DNA from: Tanypteryx hageni
Lineage: Eukaryota > Arthropoda > Insecta > Odonata > Petaluridae
Length of the DNA: 64,000 bases
Assembly (NCBI GenBank): GCA_028673005.1
Contig: CM054115.1
Location: 52,465,738-52,529,737, forward strand
Direction of reading: 5' to 3'
The notes beneath the pieces were generated by a model. That model was not told the origin of the DNA. It ran no database searches and saw only the letters and a list, made by a program, of their open reading frames with translations. The position numbers and the translations under genes are program-made. This document shows positions 24,700 to 36,510 of the stretch, piece after piece (position 1 is the stretch's first letter; the number at the start of each line of letters is the position of its first letter).

Positions 24700-25214
24700 C
24701 CGCTCCTCGCTTATAAAGCTTGTGGTGTGCGTGGGAGTAGTTGATAACGAAAAAGTCTCGCCATTTTTTTCTCTTGATTTTTTCACAACGCGCTTCGTTT
24801 GTTTTCCGCGCCATTGAAGTCGCGGACGGAACTGGAGCGTCTGATTTCGGGATGAGAAGTCGGTTTTCGTGACGCACGGCACGCGCAGTCGGGAGAGCGA
24901 ACCCGCGCTAAAAGAGGACCTTTTTCATCCAACCGCCTCCCTCGTGGGGTTTATCTTTAGAAAAAGTACTTTTTCTTTCTAATCCTCGCGCGCGAGTCTT
25001 TGTGGCCGTTGCCCATCAATGGAAGGAGGTTGTCGAAGCTGCGAAGTTGTCTACTCATCTGATGCGTCACACGGGCGTAGGTCATCGCGAGCACTAAGGT
25101 GAAGCGTGCTGGGCTAGGTTAGTTGTGATCGAGTTTGTTTTTGTGTTTTTTTACCTTTTAACTTATGGTTTATGTGGAGAAAGTGCAGTAAAAAAATCGA
25201 CTATGGGATTTTGA
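24700..25214 (+). promoter_or_regulatory. Candidate promoter and first (untranslated) exon
   Basis: A TATAAA (24711-24716) is followed by about 500 bp of unusually GC- and CpG-rich DNA ending at a strong splice donor (TTTTGAC|GTAAGTGTG, exon end 25214). Several short upstream ATGs and stops exclude a long coding frame, so an exon here would be 5' UTR. It may be an alternative start for the same unseen + strand gene as at 15614. No transcript evidence is available. Confidence 0.25.
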
Positions 25215-25308
25215 CGTAAGTGTGCGTTTCAGGTGTCCGATTTTTTTTTTGCAATCCCGTCTACCCGCAGTCTTGCCGTAGCCGCTCAATAAACTGAATG
25301 GTTTAACG

Positions 25309-25890
25309 CGATGGTTCTCAATCTTTTTCGACACGTGGAACCTTAAATAAATCTTAAGTGTTATAATTTATTCTTCGAAGGAAATGTTTCGAAATTTTTA
25401 GGATCTTGATTTAAAAGGGCGTTTTCGACTTTATTTAGAGGAAAAAATGGTTCAATCTATTGACTTTATGGGTTTCCAATCATAATTATAAATGGTTTTC
25501 AATCCTTATATCGGTTTAAATGACGAGGGGATATACACCTTCCACGCCGGACACGGAAGGGAGGAGGGAAATCCGGTGCTGGCATTAGCCTACTCTTACG
25601 AGGAGCACCAAGAGGACCAACGGCTTAACGTTCTTTATGAAGTACGGAGTGCTGTTTTGTGTGTTCTCCTCATTTTTTCGTTGTCTTGTTCTCTTAGTTA
25701 GTACACACTAAAATAGGGGGCCGGGCGATCTCTGAAAAAAATTCTACTTTCGCAGGATTCGTGCCCGCTGCCCCTTCGAGTAGCGGACGAATAGCAGGCC
25801 AGCGTTCCATCCACTACACCACCGACACCCTCTTTTCCAGTCATAATACAAATTTAAAAAAAAATCGCGAAACTTACTTTTAAAACACTG
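25309..25890. mobile_element. hAT-type MITE with 8-bp target duplication, carrying a SINE
   Basis: The element runs from CGATGGTTCTCAATC (a changed CAGTGGTTCTCAATC end) to TTTTAAAACACTG. It is flanked by GTTTAACG (25301-25308) and GTTTAGCG (25891-25898), an 8-bp duplication with one mismatch as hAT transposases make. Roughly half of its 582 bp is a SINE inserted on the - strand. No transposase is present. Confidence 0.6.
25538..25831 (-). mobile_element. tRNA-derived SINE (main family), copy nested in a hAT MITE
   Basis: Read on this strand it starts GGGTGTCGGTGGTGTAGTGG (A-box region), has a B box GGGCACGAATCC, then CGCCCGGCCCCC, CGTTAAGCCGTTGG, GGCTAATGCCAGCACCGG and ends near CGTGTCCGGCGTGG. 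All of these occur in the same order in the copy at 46784-47162. The middle is diverged or partly replaced. The copy lies inside the MITE at 25309-25890, so it inserted later. Confidence 0.75.
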
Positions 25891-25898
25891 GTTTAGCG

Positions 25899-28560
25899 TA
25901 ATCTGATGAATCTTGTATTACCTCTAGCAGACATCTCGTTAGAACGAATCATGTCGAGCAACAGTGGAGGGTGGTTTATTTTTTAAAATTGTTTGTGTCA
26001 TTTCGATTGTATTTTTCTTGATCGCGACGAGCAATCGTAAGATGTCACCCTCGTTGGGACGCAAAAGTTTCCACCCCTCGATTGGAAATCCCCGGGGGAG
26101 GAATGTCCGCAAGAGACGCGATTACTACTCTGACCGCAAGTGGCCCATCCGAATCTGCCACAGATCAACGCGAGGTTTTTTTTTCCCCCGGGCGATTCGT
26201 TTTTTCCGTTTCGCTTTTCGAGCTTCATCTGTTGGGTCTAGCAAACCTTTTCAGATCGTCGGAGGGGGGGCGCTTTTACGGGAAAACGCGCAATTCGTTC
26301 CGGGCTAAGTTTTTCTTAGAAAAAGCTGTTTGCATCCTTTAGGTGGCAGATTAATGCGTTGTTTTTAATGCACCGTCGGTCTTTAACTATATTAAGCGAT
26401 ATGTCTGCGGGGGTGTCTGTTTCTCGCGCCGAATTACGTATTTTTAAACAGTCGCTGGCGGGTTTTCCGCAAATGCGTTAAGGACCCGGCATTAGACGCA
26501 GTAAGCCAACAATATGGCTCCTTAATCTTATTGATGGTGACAAATATTGTCCTTGTTCTATGCAGCGATATAAAAAAACCTCCGCTGAAAATTAATTCTC
26601 CGTGAAAACTCGAGTACAAGAGTGTTGATGGAGCCGCGAACGCTAGCGAAGAGTACGCTCGCACCTGCGGTTTTTTCATGTAACACGTTTAGCAACGTCC
26701 TCTTTTGTTTATCGTACGGTTAACGATGTTGGCGTTAGTTATTTATAATTGCATTAAGTATAAGAATTTCGTGTCAGTGTTAGTTTAGAGAGCCTCCAGC
26801 AACCACGGTTCAGGTATATACTATTTTGTAACCCGGTATAATTTCATTTCGCAGCTTTTCTAAAAATAGCACGAGGGGGGTTCCTATGTCATCATGTCGT
26901 GATAGAGCCGTAGTGCCAACCTTTCTCGAAACTTTTACGAAACCTTAATGATAATGTCACGCCTCTTCATATGGGAAGATTCGTATATACCCGCCAGTAA
27001 GCTAGTTTATTTATATAGATAATTAGTCCTTGTTATGTGCTGTAACTTGTAGCATTTCGCCGCCTCGAAGATTTTCTCCAAGATGAAGGCCCGCCAGAGA
27101 AGTAACGAGCTTGTTTTATGGCTGAAAACAAAGTCGAGAATTGGCACTTAAGTGTAAAAAATTGAAAAAAAATCTGTACTAATTCTTTCTTTTGGTACAA
27201 TGCATTTCCTTCGGTAATGAATTATATCTTGTTGTGACTACTGGAGAAGCCTACGATAAGTGCTTGTTTTTTTTCAATTATCCCTACTCCAGCGCCAACT
27301 CAAGAGGAGGGTGTTTTGCTAGACGGATCCAGCCAACCAAGTCCCACGCTGCGGTGATTTTATTGCTTTAATTGCAATGTTGCGGTCTGCGAATCAAATA
27401 TATTTTTACGCATCAATTTGAATCATACGTTTAAGACGGGATCATTGTTGTCATGTCCAGGGGTTAGCGTGGGTCACCGGTCTGGCATTCAAAAACCCGG
27501 CATGTCCGATTACATCACGTTCGTTGCGGATTCCATAACTCAAGGTTATTAAGAGTGAGCGCGGCAGCAAAACCCTAAATACTCCCAGACTTGGACGCAA
27601 CAAATGTTTATAAAGAGAATAGGCAGAATGTGAATAACGAGAATCGATCACTTTTCCGCTAATGTACCATGAATTTTTCCTCATCGTGTACGGGGATACG
27701 GACATTTTTTGGGCCCCGGCCATTTTCTCTGTAGGGAAGCCGAACTGTTTCTGTTGATGTTTAGAGTCTATTTTCCCCGGTTGGAAATGTTTAATTAAAG
27801 TTTTCCAATTTATATTCCGCGAAATATATTTGGCGCCACCCGATTTCTTTGCATTAATTTTTGATTTCGTCTACTAGAGGTGGGTGTAATCTTTTTAGGG
27901 GGCAAGTCGCCTTCGTAAATACGGAAACTTGGAAGTTGCAAGCACCTCAGCGGGCAGGTTAAAGAGTTTACGTCGGAACTTGCTCAAGAGATTTGTTGCT
28001 ATTACAAAATCAAAAATCATGTCTAAACAATTCTTTCCCACTGAAAACTTCACCGAAAAGGTTTTATGGCCATAATTTGCATTAAAAATATATATAATTA
28101 CTCGTATAAATGCCACAGATATCTCAAGCTTCGCGGGCCGTAGTTTGCACGCCCTTTTTTGGGCTTCCGCCTTATATCTTTACAAATCCTAGATTTTTTT
28201 ATTTTGTAAACGTAATGTCCTCTTCTGTTGCCAATGTGACTTAATGGGGAATTCACTCAAATAGATCTGATTCTGAATTAAATTCAGAGCTAGGTAAATG
28301 AGTGATTAAGCCGATGTAAAGTGACAAGCGTGTTTGTGACCTGAATTAACGTTCAAGCTGTGACTAATTGATTGCAGGGAGCGTTTAATTACTCGGAGGT
28401 GGTTGAGAATCGGAAAGTTTAGCGTAATTTTCTCTATATGACATATTTCACCGGCTTATTGGGAGAAATTTTTAATATCGGTAAATCTGGCGTCGACTAA
28501 TTGTCCTGAAGTTTCTCAATTTGAATATTATATGCGAATGCCTGTGATAAAATTTGACTC
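25899..28560. other. No gene or repeat recognised
   Basis: CpG-containing DNA with scattered short frames (25964-26342, 27451-27723, 27895-28116). They overlap on opposite strands and show no family resemblance. Confidence 0.4.
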
Positions 28561-28634
28561 GTGATATAGATAAAAATAAACTATATATCTTCCATCTTTC
28601 GTGGAAGATACTTAGTTTATTTTAACTATATCAT
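28561..28634. repeat. Near-perfect hairpin, about 32-bp arms, 7-nt loop
   Basis: The left arm GATATAGATAAAAATAAACT continues to ATCTTCCA. The right arm TGGAAGATACTTAG continues to TATTTTAACTATATCAT and is its inverted complement with a handful of mismatches; the loop is TCTTTCG. It could be a pre-miRNA-like stem or the remnant of a palindromic element. No neighbouring gene indicates its role. Confidence 0.7.
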
Positions 28635-29479
28635 AAGTAAATCTCACGGGCTAGAGCCTGAATTTATCAACGAGATTTAATTTCGCACCTAGAACGTCAT
28701 TTTGATGGCGAGGAATATTTTCCTCACTAGTATATAGCCTGTCAAAAATGACTGGTTGAAAAAGAAAACCGTATTTAAATTTTTAACTGATAATAAATTA
28801 TTTTAACTATCACCATTTAGTATATCAACTAGTGGTACCCGAAAAAACTTTTGCGAAGTCAGTCAGAAATCTGCATGTTTAAAATCATCATCGTTAAAAA
28901 TGCCCACAGCCCACTATATTAGGGGAGATATGGTTTTAAAAAAGCCAAATTCGACCAGTAGAACATGAAATTTATATGGCTTAAAAATATTTCACTTCCT
29001 CTTTTACTCTAAAATCATGTTATTTACTTCTAATTTCGTACAACTCGAAGTTTTGTCTTAGTCCTTATGTTTTCAGCAGTCGAGTTTTTTCAATCTTCAC
29101 CTAATCTTCCACAATCATCACATTATGCCTTGGGGTACTGTCTTTGCTTATCCATGCGAAATGGATGCATTTTCTCTTTTTGACTAATACTAGCGAATAA
29201 CAACGGCAACACAGCTTTTCTTTCCGCTTTAGTTCTTATATAATTCCATTTAATTAAAACGTGGTTGCCTTTACTTGGGAGGCACATGCGGGACAAAATG
29301 GAAAATAAGAAAAACCTCCCTCTTGCCCCACGCGAATTCCTTTCCTTCATCTTTTTTTCTGAGGGCGTTTTTCGTGCGTGGATTGGACGTTGAGAGGGGG
29401 AGGAGATGGAGAGGGTAAATCCGGAGCGGTTTAATTTTCGCGAATTCCAGGAAGTTCTTCAACCCTCTCGCGTCCATTC
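28635..29479. other. No gene or repeat recognised
   Basis: The sequence is AT-rich, with short overlapping frames at 29123-29477 that show no family resemblance. Confidence 0.4.
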
Positions 29480-30095
29480 ATCGTGTATGACGCGGATTTC
29501 CTAGAAGCCTTCCCCTCTTCAGTCCTCTTTATCTCCCCTCATCCACTCCACCTCATTCTACCCGTTTCCCTCTCGCTCTTCTTATCCCCTGCTTCCCTTC
29601 TCATTTCCTCCATTTCTTCGTCTCCCCATTCTCATCGTTTCCTTATTTTTCTATACCTCTTCGTTTTTATCCATCCATCTCGATCTGTCCAATCTACCTC
29701 TTCGTTTAGTTTTTTCGGTTTCTCACCCTCTCTCTCATCCTCTACCTCGCCCTTTACATCACCCTCTTTCTTCTTCCCTCCTATCTCTCCCTCCCTCTCT
29801 TCCTCCCTCTCTTCCTCCCTCTCTCTCTCCCACCCCCTCCTATCTCCCTCACTCTCTCTGCCTTTCTCTCCCTCCTTCCTTCCCTCACTCCTCTCTCTCC
29901 CTACCTCTATCTCCTTCCCTGCTTCTCTCTCCCTCTTCACTCCCTCCCTCTCCCTCTTCACTACCTCCCTCCCTCTCCCTTCCTCCCTCTCCTTCCCTCC
30001 CTCTCCCTCCCTCCCCCTCCATCTCCCTCCATCACACTATTTCCCATTCATCTCTTTCCTTCCCTCTTTCGCCCTCTTCTCTCTCTCATCTCAAT
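29480..30095. repeat. Long polypyrimidine tract (CCCTCT-type)
   Basis: About 600 bp are almost entirely C and T on the + strand, with CTCCCT, TCCCTC and CTTCC units and a few interruptions. The 236-codon Ser/Pro/Leu frame across it and the Arg/Glu/Gly frame opposite are products of the repeat. Roughly 100 bp later (30190-30340) the same strand turns purine-rich. Confidence 0.9.
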
Positions 30096-30189
30096 CCACG
30101 AGGATTAAGCAAAAAAGCTGTCTTTTTATTTGTGTAGTGTCTTTCATGAACAGTTTTATCTCGCTTTCTGCCGCTGGACCACGGTTTAG

Positions 30190-30345
30190 GTAGACCGAGA
30201 GAAAGAGAGCGAGGGAAGAGGGGAAAATAAAGAATCTTTTGACGCGAAAGGGAAAAAAGATGGTTGATTTAATGAATGAGGGAGGAAAGAGTTTTGCCTA
30301 GTGGAGACGAAAGGGTTGAGAGAGAGAGTAGGGAGATGTTCTGAA
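30190..30345. repeat. Polypurine-rich stretch
   Basis: GAGAGAAAGAGAGCGAGGG-type sequence on the + strand lies just after the polypyrimidine tract and could pair with parts of it. It is less pure and shorter. Confidence 0.6.
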
Positions 30346-33177
30346 GCACGGCTTCTTGAAAGGCTTTGTGAAAGAGTGGAACAAAAAGTTGTTTTTTCGA
30401 GCTCCGAAAAAAGAAAGAAATTGTCGACGTCGTGAGCTAACCGGAGGGTTTTTTTGGGTTGCATACGTGACCCTTCCAACGTTCTGAAACTGGAGGAATT
30501 CCGCGTCGAGAAGACATGTGTTGCGTCGAATTTTTTATTTGCTTTTAGGAATCGCTCGCAGTTATATTTTTATCGTAGTGTAGTTAAGTTTTCTCTCACA
30601 GTTGTTATGAATTTGGGGTATGTAAACATTCTATATTAATGTGAAGTTTTCCTTCGAATGTTGGCATTTCAAAGTTCGGAAGTTCAGAGTATCGCGTTGC
30701 TGTAGCCACGTTTTCAAGATAAGGGTTCTGATGGTGATCTTATTCCGGTTCATAATTTTTAACGACTTGTTTTGTTGAGTATCTTTTACAACTTAATGTT
30801 GTTTTTATATAATCTATACATGCGGTAAAATTAAATATGTACTCTATTGTTTCAGGCATAATTCAATGGAATTTGTGCGTGATTAGTGAGAAAAACATGA
30901 ACACCTAATTACTTATGCATATTCTCGTGATAACCCGATCTAGTGTTCTACTAGCCTATTAATATCTTTGTATTTTTTCTGCTTAATGTATCTATTGATC
31001 AATTTGAACTCCTAATGTTCTTATTTTGGTCCTGGCATCGGTAAAATGCAATGCGACTTCTTGTTGTGACGCTTATTATGCGAATAACTCAACTTTTAAC
31101 CAAGGCTTTCTTTGCCAGAAATCTTAACGCGTTAATGTAATATTCGACTTATGTCTCAGCGTAAATTTAAGTTGACATTCGCCGCATCACTCTTCTCATT
31201 TCTCATCGAGTAATTTCCGTCCAACGACTTGGGAGAAACAATGCCGCAACCAAATGTGATTTAAATGTAATTATTTTTTTTACGTGTGAAAAATTTAAGT
31301 ATGCTCGCCCGCACTAGTGGGCTTCTGGGGTCCATATGATCCCATGTTACATTATTGTTTTGTCGTCATTATTATGTTTTTCGTATTCATTTATTGAAAT
31401 GCATTGATGTGAAATACACTGCGATGATTCATGAGAGCAAAAAAATATTATTGAACGAAAACAAAAAGAAATTAAATAAAACAATTTATGATCTAATTGC
31501 CCGTCAAATATCTAGCGGGTCCATAAAGACATCAACGCGCCTACTAAATGGTTAAAAGATCAGCACTTGCTTCCTTAAGAGAAAAATTAGTTTTTAGGGC
31601 GAAGTTCGTATCTTTCTCTCTCTCGCACATTTTTTTACAAAAATATTCCGCCGTCCTTGTCGGAAGAAAGAATTATTTTTAAAAGGTTAAAAAAATTTCT
31701 GTCAGGTGGGATGTCGTAAGGCTTTTTCGTTTAGACCCATTTTAAATACCTTCCTTTTCCGACGAGACATCCTCACTCACCCCGCCACCCATCCGAACGC
31801 GCACGAGAGAGAAAGAAGAGCATTCGCCTCCGAAGACGAGCGAAAATAAAAGAATGGAGCGGTGTGGCATTCTATGCGGAAATTTCGTTCTGGTTAAGTG
31901 GCCTTCACGCCTCGACACAGCTATTTCCGAGTGCCTTTCCCCCTCCTTCCCACCAGTCCCAGCATTGTTCGTATAGTCCGAAATTCCTGCGTTCGATACT
32001 GGCATCTTTTTCGTGATGTAAGGATCCTATTTTCGGGTAATACTGTTAGAGCTATTTGCGTGGACGGAGGGAAATGAGAATGGTTCCTTAACCTCCGGCT
32101 TTTAAACCAACTTCCCCTCCCCGAATTTCTCTCGCACACAAATTGCGCTCAAAAATAGAGCTGCTTCTTCTTCGAAACGAGGTACTAACGTCGAGGTTGA
32201 GTCACAGTTCCAGCGCGTACTTAAAAATCCTTTCGAGAATCTCTTTTATCGATTCCCTCCACGTAACGAGAAGTTGGGGATGCGTACGACCCCCGCCTAA
32301 TTTTTTTTTTAATTTCTCCGGAGCTCGTTGACGTCACGCGCTAAAGAATTGGGAACGGAAATTGGCGAGCTCCAATAAAAACAAATGAGAGACGGGTTAT
32401 CTTCTCCTAATCTCTTTCCTATGATTTTTCCCCTCCTTCGTGCCTCCTGTTATTAATTAAACCCGGAGGTTTTTCCCCATTAAAGGTAAGGAGTTAAAAA
32501 AATAAATGCCACTTAAGTAGATGAAAATCCCTTTGATCTCTTAACGCGTGCGCTTTCCCGAGGTTCAATAGCGCTAATGGGACTTGTTGAGTTAGGTAAT
32601 GGATCTAGAGTTCGTGACTGGTTCATTTCAGTCCCGGGCATCGAAGCCTCCGTGTGCCTTGTACGCTAATATGACCTGGAGATCGCTCCCTTCGATTGCG
32701 GCCGTACGGGAAGGTTATTGTGCGTTCGTCTTTTTTTATAGACTTTGGCTAGGTCGTAGTGCCGACTTTACTTTTATGTCGTAGCGTGGTGGGTTCTCGC
32801 CATATTTGGAGTGGCCGCAGGGGAGAAATTGCGCGTTGGGAAACGCTTGCCGGTAACTTGACGAAAATGTCGTAATACCCCCATGGTAAACACGCGGAGC
32901 TTCGTGCTTAATATATGTATTAAATGGAGGAAAGTGTCCTTTATTTACGACTTTTTCGCGTTATCGAACCTCGCGTCATACTTTAATGGTGGGAAATATG
33001 GGGCGTGTCGGATCCTCGGAAGTGTTTTTCCACGCCGTAAGAGTTAGGGTCGCGATGCAGTTACTTATTAAAGTAAAATTTATTTATTCGGCCAAGTTGG
33101 GCGACAAGTTCGTTGAAAGCGCGAACATGGTGGCAACGCAAAAAGTAAATTTTTATAGATGGCCGAGTTTTTCAAAG
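30346..33177. other. No gene recognised
   Basis: CpG-containing DNA with several 60-87 codon frames on both strands (for example 31742-32139 and 32599-32784). None has a family signature or splice context that would support it. Confidence 0.4.
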
Positions 33178-33250
33178 TTAACCCTTCAGTAATCACCAAC
33201 ATAATAGTTGCAGGATCGGTTACCTTGGGTCTGTCAGACCCAAAACATTT
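33178..33250. mobile_element. Possible piggyBac-like terminal end
   Basis: TTAA followed by CCCTTCAGT, with a GGGTCTGTCAGACCC palindrome about 45 bp inside, is the layout of some piggyBac-like termini. No opposite end or transposase was found, so this is a weak call. Confidence 0.2.
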
Positions 33251-33892
33251 TGAAGGTAAAAAAGGTCAAAAGACAAACTTTATAGTCAGATTTTACTTAA
33301 TTATTTTCCTTAAACCAAATATAACAAATAGAAATCAAAGAGTAAAAAGTTTTGCAAGCATATTTTGGGCAGAAAACGTTTTTGTGTGGAACAATTTTTG
33401 AATCATAGTTTCAAAAGAACATCATATTTCTTCTTCAGTTTGTTTTTATTTCAAAACGTTTTGAAAACATCAACTGCATTATTTAAGGCACAACCAATCA
33501 TCACATTCTTTTGCAAAAGTATTTAGTTTTGCTATACTTATAATACAAAAAATGGCTTATTTTCTAGAATCATGATTTGATACTGTGATCGTCTAGCAGC
33601 TACCATTCATTGGATTTTTGGAGAATGTGTATTTTGAGCTCTTATTGTCATCGTTTCTTTAACCAAAGTTTTTCCTATGTTTTTAAAAACACCCGACGAA
33701 CAATTGGTTCATCCAAGTCCATTTGTATATCACTTGTGAGTTGATACAAGCGACATTTATTCTATGGCTTCTTCTAACAGAATTGGAAAGGTGTACTCCA
33801 TGTCGGAGTATACGGTTTCCAAATGCGTTCTTTGAGATTTCACAATCTTCTCAGTATTTTTCGCTAAGATGAGTATTTAACGATAAAGTTGT

Positions 33893-34175
33893 AAAATACA
33901 TGTAAGTCTTCATGTAAAGTAGTCGTAATTATTGTCCGATTTTAACCAAAATTGGAATCGGTCAATTAATTTTAACAAAACTTCCCAATACCAAATTTCA
34001 TCACAATAGGTCCAACGGTTCCTGAGTTGAAACAAAGGAACATTGTAAACTACATGTAGGTCTCCATATAAAGTGGTCGTAATTGTTGCCCGATTTTAAC
34101 CAAAATTGGAATCAGTCCACCGATTTTAGCAAAACTCCCCAATACCAAATTTCATCAAAAATAAATTGATGTGGG
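33893..34175. repeat. Two-copy tandem duplication, about 160-bp unit
   Basis: Both copies contain TACATGTA(A/G)GTCT, CCGATTTTAACCAAAATTGG, AATCRGTC and CCAATACCAAATTTCATC. The phrases occur at 33896-34008 and 34057-34168. Such 'accgattttaaccaaaattgg' wording is widespread in arthropod dispersed repeats; the class is not clear. Confidence 0.8.
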
Positions 34176-34268
34176 CAACACATGACTTTCTCCATATTTA
34201 TATGGCAAATTACATGTTGTTAGCTCTGGGATCGTTGTCAATATTTACTTCCAGTTGACAATTAAGAA

Positions 34269-34600
34269 AAGAAAAAAGAGCGTTACTAAAACGTAACTAA
34301 GCGTCAATTGTTAACAATAGTCTTCGGTAGGTGGCGTGGTGGTGGCAGCTAAAAATATAAGATATCTCTTAAACAATGCACTATATGGAAAAATGCATCA
34401 AACAAAGGTTGCAGAAAATAAAATTTCCTACAACCTTTATTCCAGTACATTTTTACATTTATCAAATATTAAAGCAAATATTTCAAAATAACGGATAAGT
34501 GACAAGAGTAAACACCCACTTCCGGTCGACCGATTTTTACCAAAAACTAATCAGATCTTCTAACTTTTATAAAAATGTTAAATATGAAATTTCGTTTGTA
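34269..34600 (+). repeat. Dispersed repeat, copy 1 (inverted relative to 57405-57715)
   Basis: The sequence shares long blocks with the reverse complement of 57405-57715, including AAGCGTCAATTGTTAACAAT, GGTAGGTGGCGTGGTGGTGG, ATTCCAGTACATTTTTACAT and AATAACGGATAAGTGACAAG. Identity over about 310 bp is roughly 85-90 % by eye. No coding capacity is seen. Confidence 0.85.
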
Positions 34601-34799
34601 ACAAAATTTAGAATGAACTGGCAGATTTGAGGTAAATTACCGAGTTGACTTTTCAGTTTATCTGCCGCTCTATAACGATTTAAGTACTCCCTCTATATTT
34701 AAGCTTTTCTCATTGATGTTATTTATTTTTAATTAGGTCATAAACAGGATTTTGCAGACTTTTACAGTGAGAGTGTTAACGATAAAAAATACGAGCACG

Positions 34800-34877
34800 T
34801 TCAACAATGCCCCCGGCAGGATGCGAACCTGCGACCCTTAGCATTAGCAGACGGTCAAACTCCCCCCCCCCCCCCCC
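34800..34877 (-). mobile_element. tRNA-derived SINE head fragment ending in poly-C
   Basis: Read on this strand it has CTAATGCTAAGGGTCG and an excellent T arm, GCAGG TTCGCAT CCTGC. The A-box half is absent and is replaced by a run of 16 C (34862-34877 on +). It is too short for a tRNA gene. The same head occurs at 21566. Confidence 0.5.
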
Positions 34878-35849
34878 AAACCAATATTTCGTAGTTTGGT
34901 TTATACGCGTTAATAGAGCGACTTCGGAAATATCGGATGTGTTTCCTCCGAAGCTATTTTTCTAAAAAGGATCAAAGTTCAAGATGATTCAGCGGGACAG
35001 TTGATTTTACAATCTTTCTCAGTTTCTGTCGCAAACAAGGTGGATGTCAACGATGTTTATTTTTGTATAACCTTGTTAAATTCCGTTCGTTTTTTAAATT
35101 TCGAAGGAAGTCTGCTGAGATGAATATTACCAACTATGGCTCTCCATTAGCCAAGAAAAGATTGGGAAATATGAGGCGCATTTCCGCCGTAGTCAGTGAT
35201 GATTTTAAATTAGAAGCTGATGACTGCTAATTTACAATCGAAGTGCGTCTCTATTTTTCCCAACCTTTTTTGCGGCCGTTGAAGAAGCGTAGTCTGTCAA
35301 AGTCATGAAAAATAACGCAGTTTTCACATTTCTGTATCATTGTCATTTTTTTAAAGTCTAGGATCTCTCAGGTTTAAAAATTCCTCAACTGTTCTGCCCT
35401 TGGAAATTACGCGAAGATGTGTTTTAAAAAATAGGAATTTTGTAAGCTTAGTTTGAGTATTAATTGATCTACTCGCGAAACATCTTTTATGCTGGCAAAA
35501 TATTTTCAGCCCCTTTTCTTCGAAAGATTAATTTTCATCGTGCGCCTCCGTTTCCCTACCCATTTATTATTCGATAGGTTCGTTTTATTTGTACATAGTT
35601 GTTCTCGGTAAATTCGCTAAATTTATTCCTTGCAAAATTGTAGTTTCTCTATACCCAGATTTATGGTACTTCGTATTTTCGTCGATATAGGCGCTGAGTG
35701 CAGGGAAGCTAAAAATTAAAGAATTGTATTTTGATCGAACCTTTTAATGTCCAAGTTTTTTCAAGGATGACAAGACCCAATGTACAATTGTAACGGGGGT
35801 TTTTTATCTCGGCTATTCCTCATAAATCTTATTTCGTGGCGGCTGTATA
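34878..35849. other. No gene or repeat recognised
   Basis: AT-rich DNA without long frames or terminal repeats. Confidence 0.4.
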
Positions 35850-36510
35850 TCGGAAGAATCGTTTTTTTTTAACTGGTGTCGGGAGTCGTGCCGCCATTTT
35901 AGCGGAGGCAGTTATTCTCGTTCGTGCATGGATCAGATGTTCACGTCACAAAAAAGCGCATTCTTCGCTTTTTTCTCGACCCGGCTGAAGACGGAAAAAT
36001 CTGCCGAAGACCGGTTCTTTTCCTCGGTAAAATATTCTTATAAGGATCACGTCTCGGGTTATGCAAAGCTCCGACCGGCGTTAACCGATACGAATTACCT
36101 TGTGCTCATTCGATCCCGTCCCATTCCTACTACAGTTTCGCCGCCGATCGCGCCGGGTCGTTTGTAGCCAACTTATCCTTATTCAGGGGAACGGACGAAT
36201 AGGATCTGGCGAAACGGAAGAAGTAAAAGAAGTAGATCCGTTTCCTTCGCCCCGCATTTCGCGGTGTTTCGGTGACGTGGCGGTTTTTTTCGCGCGAAAC
36301 AAGAGCGTCGTCGTCAACCGACCTCGACCTTGGGACGTCACGAAGGGGAGGTTAGAAGGAGGATTACGTGGGAAATCGCGGGGAGAGGGAGTAGTTCCTG
36401 GCAGGTGTGGAAAGAAGTCGTGTTCGGTGGTGGCAATCTTTCTGCCCTTTCATCTCTTCTTCTTGCACGCCGGCTGTGATGATAATATGTACCTTCTTGG
36501 TAGCTGAACG
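35850..36510. other. CpG-rich island without a supported gene
   Basis: This segment is rich in CpG (TCGCCGCCGATCGCGCCGGG and similar) and carries overlapping frames on both strands (35928-36167, 36100-36507, 36338-36553). Their sequence is unlike any family I recognise. It could be a regulatory island; there is no clear donor site or promoter motif. Confidence 0.3.

Noticed and set aside
29483..30193. 236-codon open frame rich in Ser, Pro, Leu
   Set aside because: It is the translation of a CT-rich tract; the opposite strand gives an equally open Arg/Glu/Gly frame.
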